From positions 2,604,001 through 2,668,000 of the forward strand of contig JBBCHM010000001.1 in assembly GCA_037200045.1 (NCBI GenBank): 64,000 bases of DNA, given 5' to 3'. The notes under the pieces were generated by a model. The model was not told the DNA's origin. It ran no database searches and worked only from the letters and a program-made list of their open reading frames with translations. Source of the DNA: Rhizomicrobium sp. GTDB taxonomy: Bacteria > Pseudomonadota > Alphaproteobacteria > Micropepsales > Micropepsaceae. Both the position numbers and the translations under genes were made by a program. Each line of letters opens with the position of its first letter. Positions within the stretch are counted from its first letter, which is position 1. This document shows positions 1 through 7,199 of the stretch, piece by piece.

Positions 1-1
1 G

Positions 2-532
2 GCGCTGTCGAGCGCCTATCTGCCGATCAGCGCGGTGCTGTTGTCGCCGGAGCTGTCGGAAATCGTGGAGCAGGAATCGGGCCGGATCGGCACGTTTGGA
101 CACGGCTTTACGTACAGCGGCCATCCCGTCTCCGCCGCGGTGGCACTCAAGACCATCGAGATCTATCAGCGCCGCGATCTGGTCGGCCATGTCCGCCATG
201 TGGCGCCGCTGTTCCAGAAGCGGCTGCGCGCGCTCGGCGAACATCCGCTGGTCGGCGAGGCGGTCGGCGTCGGCCTGATCGGCGCCATCGAACTCGTCGC
301 CGACAAGGCGACGAAGCGGAATTTCGAACCGGCGAAACAGGCCGGCGCGACGCTCGGCAACTTCGCGCAGGACGAGGGCTTGATCGTGCGCCCGCTGCTG
401 GGCGACCGTGTCGCGCTCTGCCCGCCGCTGGTGATCACCGAGGCCGAGATCGGCGAGCTGTTCGACCGTCTGGAGCGTGCCCTCGCCAAAACGCTCGATT
501 GGGCGACGCGGGAAAAGCTGATCGCGGCCTGA
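2..532 (+). CDS. Class III PLP-dependent aminotransferase, C-terminal part
   Basis: The window opens inside this gene; about 176 C-terminal codons remain and the start lies upstream. It reads as a fold-type I class III aminotransferase (omega-transaminase group). The first visible residues, ALSSAYLPIS, normally follow directly after the PLP-binding lysine, so that lysine is just outside the window. GFTYSGHP (visible codons 35-42) is the conserved stretch whose threonine contacts the PLP phosphate of the partner subunit, and a small C-terminal domain follows. The amine substrate cannot be told from this piece. Confidence 0.85.
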   Translation, partial: ALSSAYLPISAVLLSPELSEIVEQESGRIGTFGHGFTYSGHPVSAAVALKTIEIYQRRDLVGHVRHVAPLFQKRLRALGEHPLVGEAVGVGLIGAIELVADKATKRNFEPAKQAGATLGNFAQDEGLIVRPLLGDRVALCPPLVITEAEIGELFDRLERALAKTLDWATREKLIAA

Positions 533-591
533 CCATCGCGTCGATGCAATAGTTCCATGCTTCGCGCCGCTTGCCCAATGGTGTGTAATTC

Positions 592-605
592 TGTAAGCAC
601 TTACA
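592..605. promoter_or_regulatory. 14-bp palindromic operator upstream of the S41 peptidase gene
   Basis: TGTAAGCACTTACA is a perfect palindrome 68 bp before the S41 peptidase start. The same core, GTAAG-N2-CTTAC, recurs immediately before the marR start (5289-5300). A shared regulator, possibly that MarR protein, is inferred. Confidence 0.5.
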
Positions 606-672
606 TAACGGTGGATTTCGCACGCCTGAGGCGCGGAATTGCCCTTGTCTAAGATCGAAGGAAGGAACTCGC

Positions 673-1986
673 ATGGCCAATCTCGCCAGACGGATGGCCG
701 TCGGGGCCGCGCTGTTGTTTTGCGGTTGCGCGCGGGCCGCCGCGCCGGCCGCCCTGACGCCGGCCCAGGACCACGCGGTGATCGACGCGGTCGCACGCCT
801 GGTGTCCGCCCATTACGTGATCCCGGAAAAGCGCGACGGCATCGTCGCCGAGCTGCGCCGGCGCGAGGCCGCCGGCCGCTACACCATCGCCAACCCGGCG
901 CAATTCGCGCAGATCCTGAGCGACGACATGGTCGCGATCGCGCAGGACCGGCACATGTGGTTCGACTACGACCCGGCCGCCTACCAGGCCGCGCTGTTGC
1001 CGCGCGACGCCAATGACAGCGATCCGCTGTCCGACGCGGCGTCGGCGCGCGACAACCAGGGCTATGAGGAGATGCGCATCCTGCCGGGCAATATCCGCTA
1101 TGTCCGGCTCGCCGGTTTCGAATGGAGCGGCGAGGCCACCAGCAAGGTGATCGCCGACGTCGCGCGCTTCCTGCATGGCGGCGACGCCATCATCCTCGAC
1201 ATCGCGGGCAATGGCGGCGGCGCGGGCGAGGCGGTGCAGGCGCTGGCGAGCTATTTCCTGGCGCCCGACGGCCGCGTGCTGATGAACTTCCACGACACCT
1301 TCGAAGGCAAGGACTATGCGACGCGGGTGATCGACAAGCTCGACGGGCCGCGGCTCACCGGCATTCCGCTCTACGTCCTGATCAGCGGGCGCACCGGATC
1401 GGCGGCGGAGGAATTCACCGCCCATGTCCGCTATTTCAAGTTCGGCACGCTGGTGGGCTCGAACACGGCGGGCGCCGCGAACAACGATCATGTATTTCCG
1501 GTCGCGCCCTTCTTCGTGCAGAGCATCTCGATCGGGCGGCCCGAGCATCCCGTCATGCACGGAAATTGGGAGGGCACCGGCCTGGCGCCGGACATCGCCG
1601 CCGCGCCCGGGCAGGCGCTGGCGCAGGCCGAAATCGTGGCGCTGACGGCTCTGCGCGCCAAGACGACCGACACCGCGCGCCGCGAGGACTATGACTGGGC
1701 GCTCGTCGCCGCCAACGCCGCGCTGCATCCGGTGCGGCCGGACCCCGCCGTCCTCGCCGCCTATGCGGGCAAATATGGGACGAGGAAAATCTGGCTCGCC
1801 GACGGCGTCCTGATGTACCAGCGCGAGGGCCGCGAGGCGACGGCGCTGACCCCGCTCGCGGATGACCTTTTCGCTATGGCCAGCACCGCCGAGGTCCGGG
1901 TGCGCTTCCGCCGCGACGGCGGCCGGATCACGGGCTACGACACGCTCAGCCCCGACGGCCAATCCATCCCCGTGCCGCGCGATTGA
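673..1986 (+). CDS. S41 family (tail-specific protease-like) peptidase, exported
   Basis: 437 aa. It begins with a hydrophobic signal segment ending in FCGC, so it is secreted or possibly a lipoprotein. An S41 core follows. SGRTGSAAEEF carries the nucleophilic serine (about residue 243), and GTGLAPD is the family motif near the end of the domain. There is no PDZ domain, so it belongs with the IRBP-like S41 group and not with CtpA. Residues about 345-437 form a small extra beta-rich tail seen on other alphaproteobacterial S41 proteins. GGAAGGA precedes the ATG at a good distance and supports the start. The substrate is unknown. A related S41 gene lies at 42561. Confidence 0.85.
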   Translation: MANLARRMAVGAALLFCGCARAAAPAALTPAQDHAVIDAVARLVSAHYVIPEKRDGIVAELRRREAAGRYTIANPAQFAQILSDDMVAIAQDRHMWFDYDPAAYQAALLPRDANDSDPLSDAASARDNQGYEEMRILPGNIRYVRLAGFEWSGEATSKVIADVARFLHGGDAIILDIAGNGGGAGEAVQALASYFLAPDGRVLMNFHDTFEGKDYATRVIDKLDGPRLTGIPLYVLISGRTGSAAEEFTAHVRYFKFGTLVGSNTAGAANNDHVFPVAPFFVQSISIGRPEHPVMHGNWEGTGLAPDIAAAPGQALAQAEIVALTALRAKTTDTARREDYDWALVAANAALHPVRPDPAVLAAYAGKYGTRKIWLADGVLMYQREGREATALTPLADDLFAMASTAEVRVRFRRDGGRITGYDTLSPDGQSIPVPRD

Positions 1987-1996
1987 AGGGCGCGCG

Positions 1997-2029
1997 CCGG
2001 TAGGATAAAGTAGCAACTCTTCCTACCGG
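1997..2029. promoter_or_regulatory. Inverted repeat in the parDE promoter
   Basis: CCGGTAGGA (1997-2005) and TCCTACCGG (2021-2029) are perfect 9-bp arms separated by 15 bp, ending 7 bp before the parD ATG. Ribbon-helix-helix antitoxins usually repress their own promoter at such repeats. That role is inferred. Confidence 0.5.
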
Positions 2030-2036
2030 GTGTGTC

Positions 2037-2348
2037 ATGGCCAAGGTCCGGAAAATCTCCATCGCGCTGCCGCAGGAAATGCTCGACGACATCCGCTATG
2101 CGGTGGATTCGGGGCAGTACGCCTCGGCCAGCGAAGTCGTGCGTGAAGCGGTGCGCGAGTGGAAGGGACCGAAGAAGCATCCCTTCCCGCCGAACTATCC
2201 CTATGTCGACAACATCGATGATCTGCGCCGCATGGTGCAGGAGGGGATCGCTTCGCTGGATCGCGGCGAGGGGATCCCGGCGGAGAAAGTCTACGCCGAG
2301 ATGCGCGCGCGCATTCGAGAGGTGGCGCGCTCCAAGAAGCGCAAATGA
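2037..2348 (+). CDS. parD: ParD-family antitoxin (ribbon-helix-helix)
   Basis: 103 aa. The N-terminal segment KISIALPQEMLDDIR followed by GQYASASEVVREAVRE is the ribbon-helix-helix signature of ParD/CopG-type antitoxins. The rest, rich in charged residues (GIPAEKVYAEMRARI), is the usual toxin-wrapping tail. It overlaps the next gene by ATGA, so the pair is translationally coupled as in type II toxin-antitoxin operons. An inverted repeat at 1997-2029 is the likely autoregulatory site. No clear Shine-Dalgarno precedes the ATG. Confidence 0.88.
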   Translation: MAKVRKISIALPQEMLDDIRYAVDSGQYASASEVVREAVREWKGPKKHPFPPNYPYVDNIDDLRRMVQEGIASLDRGEGIPAEKVYAEMRARIREVARSKKRK

Positions 2349-2638
2349 CGAAGGTCATCTATGCGCCGGCGGCCGAGTTCGAGCTTGTCGAGATCGGCGG
2401 ATATATCGCGCTCGACAGCGAGCGCAACGCGGAAGCGTTCGTGACGAAACTTCGGGAAAAGGCCACCCGAATTGCCCTCAACCCGCGCATCTATCGCATG
2501 CGAGACGACCTGTCGCCGGGATTGCGTTCGGCGGCGCTCGGAAACTATCTGATCTTGTTTCGCATCGTCGCTGGCGGCATCGAAGTCGCCCGCATCGTCC
2601 ACGGCGCGCGCGATCTGCCGCGGCTGTTCGAGAAATAG
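2345..2638 (+). CDS. parE: ParE/RelE-family toxin
   Basis: 97 aa, the normal size for the ParE/RelE fold. Family features are the opening beta strand (KVIYAPAAEFELVEIGGYI), the central helix pair, and the C-terminal strands LGNYLILFRIVAGGIEVARIVHGARDL, a close match to the ParE consensus ending in H-x-x-R-D. ParE proteins act on gyrase and RelE proteins on ribosome-bound mRNA. The sequence favours ParE, but the target is not proven. It is neutralised by the upstream coupled parD product. Confidence 0.88.
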   Translation: MTKVIYAPAAEFELVEIGGYIALDSERNAEAFVTKLREKATRIALNPRIYRMRDDLSPGLRSAALGNYLILFRIVAGGIEVARIVHGARDLPRLFEK

Positions 2639-2692
2639 GCCGCGCGCGCCGGCACCTCTCTCGGCACCGGTCCGCGCTGCCGGGGCCCGCCG

Positions 2693-2932
2693 TCAGGCGA
2701 TGACCGGTTGCCGGTCGGCGAGCAGCCGCGCCGCCAGCGGCCGCGCTTCCATCCCGATCTCGGGCCGGCGATAGACCAGCTCCTTGCCGTTCCAGACTTC
2801 CAGCGTGTGGCACTGGGCGGGCTTCATCGCATGCGCCAGGATCTTGGCGCGCATCTCGCTCTCGAACTGGACCGAGAAGGCACAGGCGAGCGAACCGTCT
2901 TCCTCGAGATAGCAGATTTCATAGGCCGGCAT
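2693..2932 (-). CDS. Small conserved hypothetical protein
   Basis: 79 aa, function unknown. The ATG at 2932 is preferred over a TTG six bases upstream because GGAGG lies 7 nt before it. The product begins MPAYEICYLEEDGSLAC, with alternating hydrophobic and polar residues suggesting a beta sheet, and contains a short helix with basic residues. No signal peptide or membrane segment is visible. It is alone between parDE and the divergent sodB. Confidence 0.6.
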   Translation of the reverse strand: MPAYEICYLEEDGSLACAFSVQFESEMRAKILAHAMKPAQCHTLEVWNGKELVYRRPEIGMEARPLAARLLADRQPVIA

Positions 2933-3178
2933 GTTCAATCCTCCAACGAAGCACCCCGCTGGCGCACCGGTTCTCTATCGCGCGGCCGTGTAAGTCGAGT
3001 GACAATCGCGGCCACGAACATCACGAAGTTTCCACGACTGTCGCGGCTTGGTGAAGAATTCGGTAAGGCACGGAACGGACCGCGCCGTCGCGTCTTATCT
3101 TGCAAGGCGCCGCAGCGGATATCGCATCCGCGCGGCCGCTGTCGTCAATCGAGTTGTCGTCAATCAAAGAGGCCTGCC

Positions 3179-3817
3179 ATGACCGGACCCTTCTCGCTCG
3201 CGCCGCTGCCGTGGGGCGAAGCCGCGCTCGAACCCGTGATCTCCGCCCGCACGATCGGGTTTCACTATCACAAGCACCACAACACCTATGTCGAGACCCT
3301 CAACAAGCTGGTCGCCGGCACGCAATATGCCGATCTGCCGCTGGAGCGCGTCGTGCAGGCGACGGCCGGCGCGGCCGACGGTTCCAACGAGAAGAAGGTC
3401 TTCAACAATGCCGGTCAGGTGTGGAACCACGATTTCTACTGGCGTTCGCTGTCGCCCAAGCCCGGCAAGCTGACCGGCAAGCTGGCCCAGGCGGTGGAGC
3501 GCGATTTCGGCTCGGCCGACGCGCTGGTGGAGAAGCTCGCGACCGGCGGCAAGGAGCAGTTCGGCTCCGGCTGGGTCTGGCTGGTGTCGAAGGGCGGCAA
3601 GCTCGCGGTCGAGAAGACCGCCAATGCGGCCTCTCCGATGGCCAAGGACGTCAACTGCCTCCTGACGCTGGATGTGTGGGAACACGCCTATTATCTCGAC
3701 TATCAGAACGAGCGGCCGAAATATCTGGAGGCTGTGCTGGCGAAGCTGATCGACTGGAATTTCGCGGCCGAGAACCTCGACAAGGAAGACCACGCGGTCC
3801 GCGCCGCGGCGGAGTAA
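3179..3817 (+). CDS. sodB: Superoxide dismutase, Fe/Mn family
   Basis: 212 aa cytosolic Fe/Mn-type superoxide dismutase converting superoxide to hydrogen peroxide and oxygen. Metal ligands are in the expected places: His in FHYHKHHNTYV, His in QVWNHDFYW, and Asp/His in LDVWEHAYYLDYQ. The Gln in KEQFGSGW-type context and overall sequence favour the iron form, but metal choice cannot be fixed from sequence. The ATG follows AAAGAGG. The leader holds two copies of TGTCGTCAATC 15 bp apart (3140-3150, 3155-3165) whose role is unknown. It is transcribed alone and followed by a palindromic repeat. Confidence 0.93.
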   Translation: MTGPFSLAPLPWGEAALEPVISARTIGFHYHKHHNTYVETLNKLVAGTQYADLPLERVVQATAGAADGSNEKKVFNNAGQVWNHDFYWRSLSPKPGKLTGKLAQAVERDFGSADALVEKLATGGKEQFGSGWVWLVSKGGKLAVEKTANAASPMAKDVNCLLTLDVWEHAYYLDYQNERPKYLEAVLAKLIDWNFAAENLDKEDHAVRAAAE

Positions 3818-3844
3818 GTCGAACGCGGGAATTGAAATGCTGGC

Positions 3845-3946
3845 TGTCATCCCGGCCAAGCGATGCGTGAGCATCGCGCTGAGCCGGGACTCATGGCCCA
3901 GCGTCTCGATGGGTCCCGGTTCTCGCTGCGCTCGACCTGGATGACA
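3845..3946. repeat. Intergenic palindromic repeat, family C
   Basis: The element starts with TGTCATCC and ends with GGATGACA, with nested GC-rich hairpins and inner TCATGG / GATGGGT boxes. The layout GTCAT-hairpin-ACYCA ... TGGGT-hairpin-ATGAC matches families A and B in this window, so it is probably a divergent member of the same superfamily. It lies between the sodB stop and the rhomboid gene. Confidence 0.65.
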
Positions 3947-4052
3947 GAAGTTGGTTTGCTGCCCACCGCATGCTTTACGCGCATTCACCCTCTTCCTTCA
4001 TGGTCCGTGAATGAAGCTGCCGTAACCTTCGCCGCCTGGGCAGGAATCCGCG

Positions 4053-5261
4053 ATGGCGGCGACATTCGGCAAGCGTTCGGTGCAGACGGCGATCCCTCGC
4101 ATGACAGCGATGGCGCCGGCGCGCGCGCCCGTCGTCGCGGCGCCGGCCGCCGTGACGCTGCCCCGCGTGGAAGCGCCCACGATCCGCTTTCCCGCGGTCA
4201 CGATCGGCCTGCTGGTTCTGCTCACCCTGGTTTTCATGTGGGAGGTGCATGCCGCGCCCGTCCTGCATCGCGGGATGTCGCCCAGTGTCGGCGCGCTGAT
4301 CGGCTTCGGCGCGGTCGACCGCGCGCTCGTTCTGGACGGCGGCTGGTGGCGCATCCTCACCGCGCCGCTGCTGCACGCCAATCTCGGCCACCTGCTCTCC
4401 AACGGCGTCGTGCTGGGCCTGATCGGTTTCATGCTGGAGCCCCTGATCGGCCCGCGCTGGTTCGCCGCGATGTATGCCGTGGGCGCCATCGGTGGCTCGC
4501 TGTGTTCGATCGCGCTCAACGCGGCGAACCTTCCGGCGGTCGGCGCCTCCGGCGCGATCATGGGCGTGCTTGCCGGTGCCTTCTTCTGCGGCTCCAGCGC
4601 CAAGGCGGGGCCGAAGGGCCGCAAGATGCAGACTTGGGCGCTCAGGCTGATGCTGCCGGCGCTCATTCCGCTCGCCGCCAATTCGCATGTCGATTACGCA
4701 GGTCATCTGGGCGGCGTATTGGCTGGCCTCGCCATGGGCGTGCTGATGCACATGGCCTGGCCGCGCGGCGCGGAGCGGCCGGAGCTTGGCGGCGCCGCCG
4801 CCACGGTCGGCGGCGCGGTGCTGGCCGGCGGGCTGCTGGCCCTGCTGCTTATCCCGCACAGCGCCGTGACCGCGGCGGTCGCCGCCGGGGCGCCCTCGAC
4901 GCTGATGCCCGAGGAGCAGGTCCCGGAAATCGCCACGGTGACATCCGACGGTGCCCGCGATTTGCTGGCGCGCTATCCGCACGACCCGCGTGCCCATCTG
5001 CTGCGCGGCTACGCCTTCCTGCGCGACGACCACGATCTCGCCGACGCCGAAGAGCAGTTCCACCAGGCGCTGGCGAGCAAGGACGTGGCCGGCCTCGATC
5101 CGGATTTCGCCAAGACCGTCACCGTCCTCCTCGCGCTGACCGTCGCCTATGAGAACCGCCCCGACGAAGCCCGGGCGCTGGGCGCGCCGCTCTGCGGCTT
5201 CGCGGCGCAGCGCCTGCCGCAGATTTCCGGCAATCTGCGCGACAAGGGCATCTGCGCGTAG
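4053..5261 (+). CDS. Rhomboid intramembrane serine protease with C-terminal repeat domain
   Basis: 402 aa. It has a cytoplasmic N-terminus of about 48 residues and then a six-helix rhomboid core. The catalytic Ser is in VGASGAIMG (about residue 166) and the partner His in YAGHLGG (about 218). HANLGHLLSN supplies the conserved His/Asn oxyanion region. A further hydrophobic helix (about residues 249-275) is followed by some 110 residues outside the membrane with TPR-like helices (PHDPRAHLLRGYAFLRDD). Rhomboids cut transmembrane segments of other membrane proteins; the substrate is unknown. The added soluble domain could recruit clients. Earlier in-frame starts are not excluded. Confidence 0.85.
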   Translation: MAATFGKRSVQTAIPRMTAMAPARAPVVAAPAAVTLPRVEAPTIRFPAVTIGLLVLLTLVFMWEVHAAPVLHRGMSPSVGALIGFGAVDRALVLDGGWWRILTAPLLHANLGHLLSNGVVLGLIGFMLEPLIGPRWFAAMYAVGAIGGSLCSIALNAANLPAVGASGAIMGVLAGAFFCGSSAKAGPKGRKMQTWALRLMLPALIPLAANSHVDYAGHLGGVLAGLAMGVLMHMAWPRGAERPELGGAAATVGGAVLAGGLLALLLIPHSAVTAAVAAGAPSTLMPEEQVPEIATVTSDGARDLLARYPHDPRAHLLRGYAFLRDDHDLADAEEQFHQALASKDVAGLDPDFAKTVTVLLALTVAYENRPDEARALGAPLCGFAAQRLPQISGNLRDKGICA

Positions 5262-5287
5262 CCGGCTTTCGCGCCCGCCATGCGTCC

Positions 5288-5301
5288 TGTAAGTCCTTAC
5301 C
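5288..5301. promoter_or_regulatory. Palindromic site directly before marR
   Basis: TGTAAGTCCTTACC contains GTAAG-N2-CTTAC, the same core as at 592-605, and ends 1 bp before the marR ATG. Its position over the start suggests autorepression (inference). No Shine-Dalgarno is visible, so the message may be leaderless. Confidence 0.5.
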
Positions 5302-5302
5302 C

Positions 5303-5791
5303 ATGACCGACTATGTCCGCCAGAAGGGTACCGCCGCGTTCGGCACGCGGCTGCGGCGCCTGTCCGACCGCCTCGACCGCCAGGTGCTGGCGGTCTATCG
5401 CGAGCACGATTCCGCCTTCCAGCCGCGCTGGTTCGCCGTGGTCGGCGCGCTGCGCGAGAAGCAGGGTCTCACGGTCGGCGAGCTGGCGGCGCTGCTCGGC
5501 ATCACCCATGCCGCCGTCAGCCAGTTGCGCGGCGAATTGGTCGCCGCCGGGCTGGTGCGCGCCAAGGCCGATCCCGCCGACGGCCGCCGCCAGCTTCTGG
5601 AGCTGTCGCCGAACGGTAAGCGCGCGGTGGCGCGGCTCGAACCTTTGTGGGCGGCAATAGGCGCGGCCACCAGCCAGCTCGTGGCCGGCGCCGCGCCGCG
5701 CCTGCTCGACGACATCGGCAAGCTCGAAGCGGCGCTGGACGAGACGGAGCTGGCCGAGCGGGTGCGCGCGGTGCTGGCGAGGTCGTCCTGA
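5303..5791 (+). CDS. MarR-family transcriptional regulator
   Basis: 162 aa, typical MarR size. A helical dimerisation segment leads into the winged helix-turn-helix: LTVGELAALLGITHAAVSQLRGELVAAGLV is the recognition region and KADPADGRRQLLELSPNGK the wing. No redox cysteines are visible, so ligand binding is more likely than thiol sensing. It sits alone between the rhomboid and MerR genes. The GTAAG-N2-CTTAC palindrome abutting its start, shared with the S41 peptidase promoter, suggests autoregulation and at least one further target. Confidence 0.85.
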   Translation: MTDYVRQKGTAAFGTRLRRLSDRLDRQVLAVYREHDSAFQPRWFAVVGALREKQGLTVGELAALLGITHAAVSQLRGELVAAGLVRAKADPADGRRQLLELSPNGKRAVARLEPLWAAIGAATSQLVAGAAPRLLDDIGKLEAALDETELAERVRAVLARSS

Positions 5792-5864
5792 CCCCCAATC
5801 CGGGTACGCCTTTGAAATAAAATGGCAATCCCGGTCCGAAACGGCACATGAAATATTCGCGAAG

Positions 5865-5897
5865 CGCTTGACGTTGACGTAAGCGCCGTTCCACTAT
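5865..5897 (+). promoter_or_regulatory. MerR promoter with LiuR-type box
   Basis: A -35 element TTGACG (5868-5873) and a -10-like CACTAT (5892-5897) are 18 bp apart. The spacer holds TTGACGTTGACGTAAG, two ACGT half-sites. This resembles the box bound by LiuR-type MerR regulators of branched-chain acyl-CoA genes. The MerR protein encoded just downstream probably regulates itself here (inference). Confidence 0.5.
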
Positions 5898-5967
5898 CCG
5901 CGAACTGAGAAATTGTCAGGGAGATCGGGCGACAAGGCGCCAAGCCGAGCGACCCGAAAGGGAGACC

Positions 5968-6396
5968 ATGAACCACGTAAACCGCACCTACAGCATTCGC
6001 CAACTCACCAAGGAATTCGACGTCACCGCGCGCACGCTGCGCTTCTATGAGGACGAGGGCCTGATCGCGCCGGAGCGGCGCGGCCAGACCCGGATCTATG
6101 GCAGCCGCGACCGCGTGCGCATCATCCTGATCCTTCGGGGACGGCGCGTCGGCTTCTCGCTGAACGAGATCCGCGAGATCCTCGATCTCTACGACACGCA
6201 CCACGATGGCGGCGTGACGCAGACGCTGCACGCGCGCAAGAAGTTCGAGGAGCAGCTCCACAAGCTGGAGCGCCAGAAGGTCGACATCGAGGATTCGCTG
6301 ACCGAACTGAAGCGCGCGATCTCCACGATCGACGACGCCATTTCGAAGGGCCAGCTCGCCAAGCCGGTGCACGCGCACCAGGTCGCGGCGGAATAG
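5968..6396 (+). CDS. MerR-family regulator, LiuR-like
   Basis: 142 aa. The N-terminal MerR DNA-binding domain is clear: YSIRQLTKEFDVTARTLRFYEDEGLIAPERR, then RDRVRIILILRGRRVGFSLNEIREIL. It is followed by a long coiled-coil dimer helix (residues about 85-125). No metal-binding cysteines are present. Size and sequence fit the LiuR group, which controls leucine/isovalerate and related acyl-CoA catabolism. A LiuR-like box sits in its promoter and an enoyl-CoA hydratase gene lies 0.8 kb downstream, now separated by a toxin-antitoxin pair. AGGGAGA precedes the ATG. Confidence 0.85.
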   Translation: MNHVNRTYSIRQLTKEFDVTARTLRFYEDEGLIAPERRGQTRIYGSRDRVRIILILRGRRVGFSLNEIREILDLYDTHHDGGVTQTLHARKKFEEQLHKLERQKVDIEDSLTELKRAISTIDDAISKGQLAKPVHAHQVAAE

Positions 6397-6397
6397 G

Positions 6398-6856
6398 CTA
6401 CGGCGCGAGCGCGGCGGTGGCCGCCGCGCTCAGGCCGGCCGGCCCGAACGGATGGCGCACGGTGATGGCGCCGAGCTTGGCGCCGTCCTTCATGTCTTCG
6501 CTGAGAAGCGTGGCGCATCCCGCTTCGGCGGCGGAGGCGAGCAGAACCGCGTCCCAATAGGAAAAGCGGCCCGCCATCGCTTCGCGGGCGGCGATGCGGT
6601 GGGCGTCTTCCGTCGCGGCGAACGTCGCGAATGTCGAAAGATAGGTCAGCGCCGCGCGACCGGCGTCCGCGTGCATCAATATCTTCTTGCGCGTCGCCGC
6701 CGTGAAAAACTCGCCCATCGCTTGCAGGCCAAGCATGCAGTCGCGCGAAGCGGCGTCAACCACGATCCGTTGCGCAACGGCCTGTTTCCGCGGATCGCGC
6801 GGATCATGAAAGTAGACCAGCAAATTGGAGTCGAGCGAAAAGCGCCTAGCGCTCAT
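6398..6856 (-). CDS. vapC: VapC-type PIN-domain toxin
   Basis: 152 aa from the ATG at 6856 (MSARRFSLDSNLLVYF). An upstream in-frame start would run into the antitoxin gene and is less likely. PIN-fold acidic residues are visible: Asp in SLDSNLL, Glu in AMGEFF, Asp in SYWDAVLLASAAEAG and the later acidic LLSEDMKD. PIN toxins are Mg-dependent ribonucleases that usually cut tRNA or rRNA; the target here is unknown. The gene overlaps the upstream antitoxin gene by 11 bp, which implies coupled translation. Confidence 0.85.
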   Translation of the reverse strand: MSARRFSLDSNLLVYFHDPRDPRKQAVAQRIVVDAASRDCMLGLQAMGEFFTAATRKKILMHADAGRAALTYLSTFATFAATEDAHRIAAREAMAGRFSYWDAVLLASAAEAGCATLLSEDMKDGAKLGAITVRHPFGPAGLSAAATAALAP

Positions 6857-7103
6857 GCATCTCGTCGCGTGTAAGCTTACGGCCCTTCGACGGACGCGCA
6901 CGCTTTGCGATCTCGAACATCTCCTTCAGCGCGGCCTCCTGTTCGGGCGTAAGCACGCGCACGGCGCTCTTCTTCTCGGCGGGATGGATCTCGACGGCCA
7001 GTTCGCCATGCCGGTAGACCGAGACGGGCTCGCCGGTCTCCTGCACCTCGCGCACGAGCTGCGAGAAACGCTGGTTCGCCTCCCTGAGATTGACCTTCCG
7101 CAT
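6846..7103 (-). CDS. Phd/YefM-type antitoxin
   Basis: 85 aa. It begins MRKVNLREANQRFSQLVREVQETGEPVSVYRHGELAVEI, the Phd/YefM fold, where N-terminal strands and helices bind DNA and the C-terminal tail (RARPSKGRKLTRDEMHER) binds the toxin. The start at 7103 is chosen because the fold begins there; the longer upstream reading is not conserved-looking. The gene precedes and overlaps the PIN toxin gene. Two direct repeats upstream (7116-7136) are the likely operator. Confidence 0.85.
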   Translation of the reverse strand: MRKVNLREANQRFSQLVREVQETGEPVSVYRHGELAVEIHPAEKKSAVRVLTPEQEAALKEMFEIAKRARPSKGRKLTRDEMHER

Positions 7104-7115
7104 CCTTGCTCTCCA

Positions 7116-7136
7116 ATGTAGCACATATGTAGCACA
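7116..7136 (-). promoter_or_regulatory. Tandem operator of the phd-vapC pair
   Basis: ATGTAGCACA occurs twice on the plus strand (7116-7125 and 7127-7136), 11 bp apart, about one helical turn, starting 13 bp upstream of the antitoxin ATG. This spacing suits cooperative binding of antitoxin dimers on one DNA face (inference). Confidence 0.5.
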
Positions 7137-7199
7137 ATCTTGCCCATGCGGCAACCGCCGCGTCGGCTATGCTCGCGCCAGAAGCAAAAGGAACGCGCC

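Noticed and set aside
649..2016. 455-codon open frame opposite the S41 peptidase
   Set aside because: No recognisable motif and antisense-type composition; the S41 motifs are on the plus strand.
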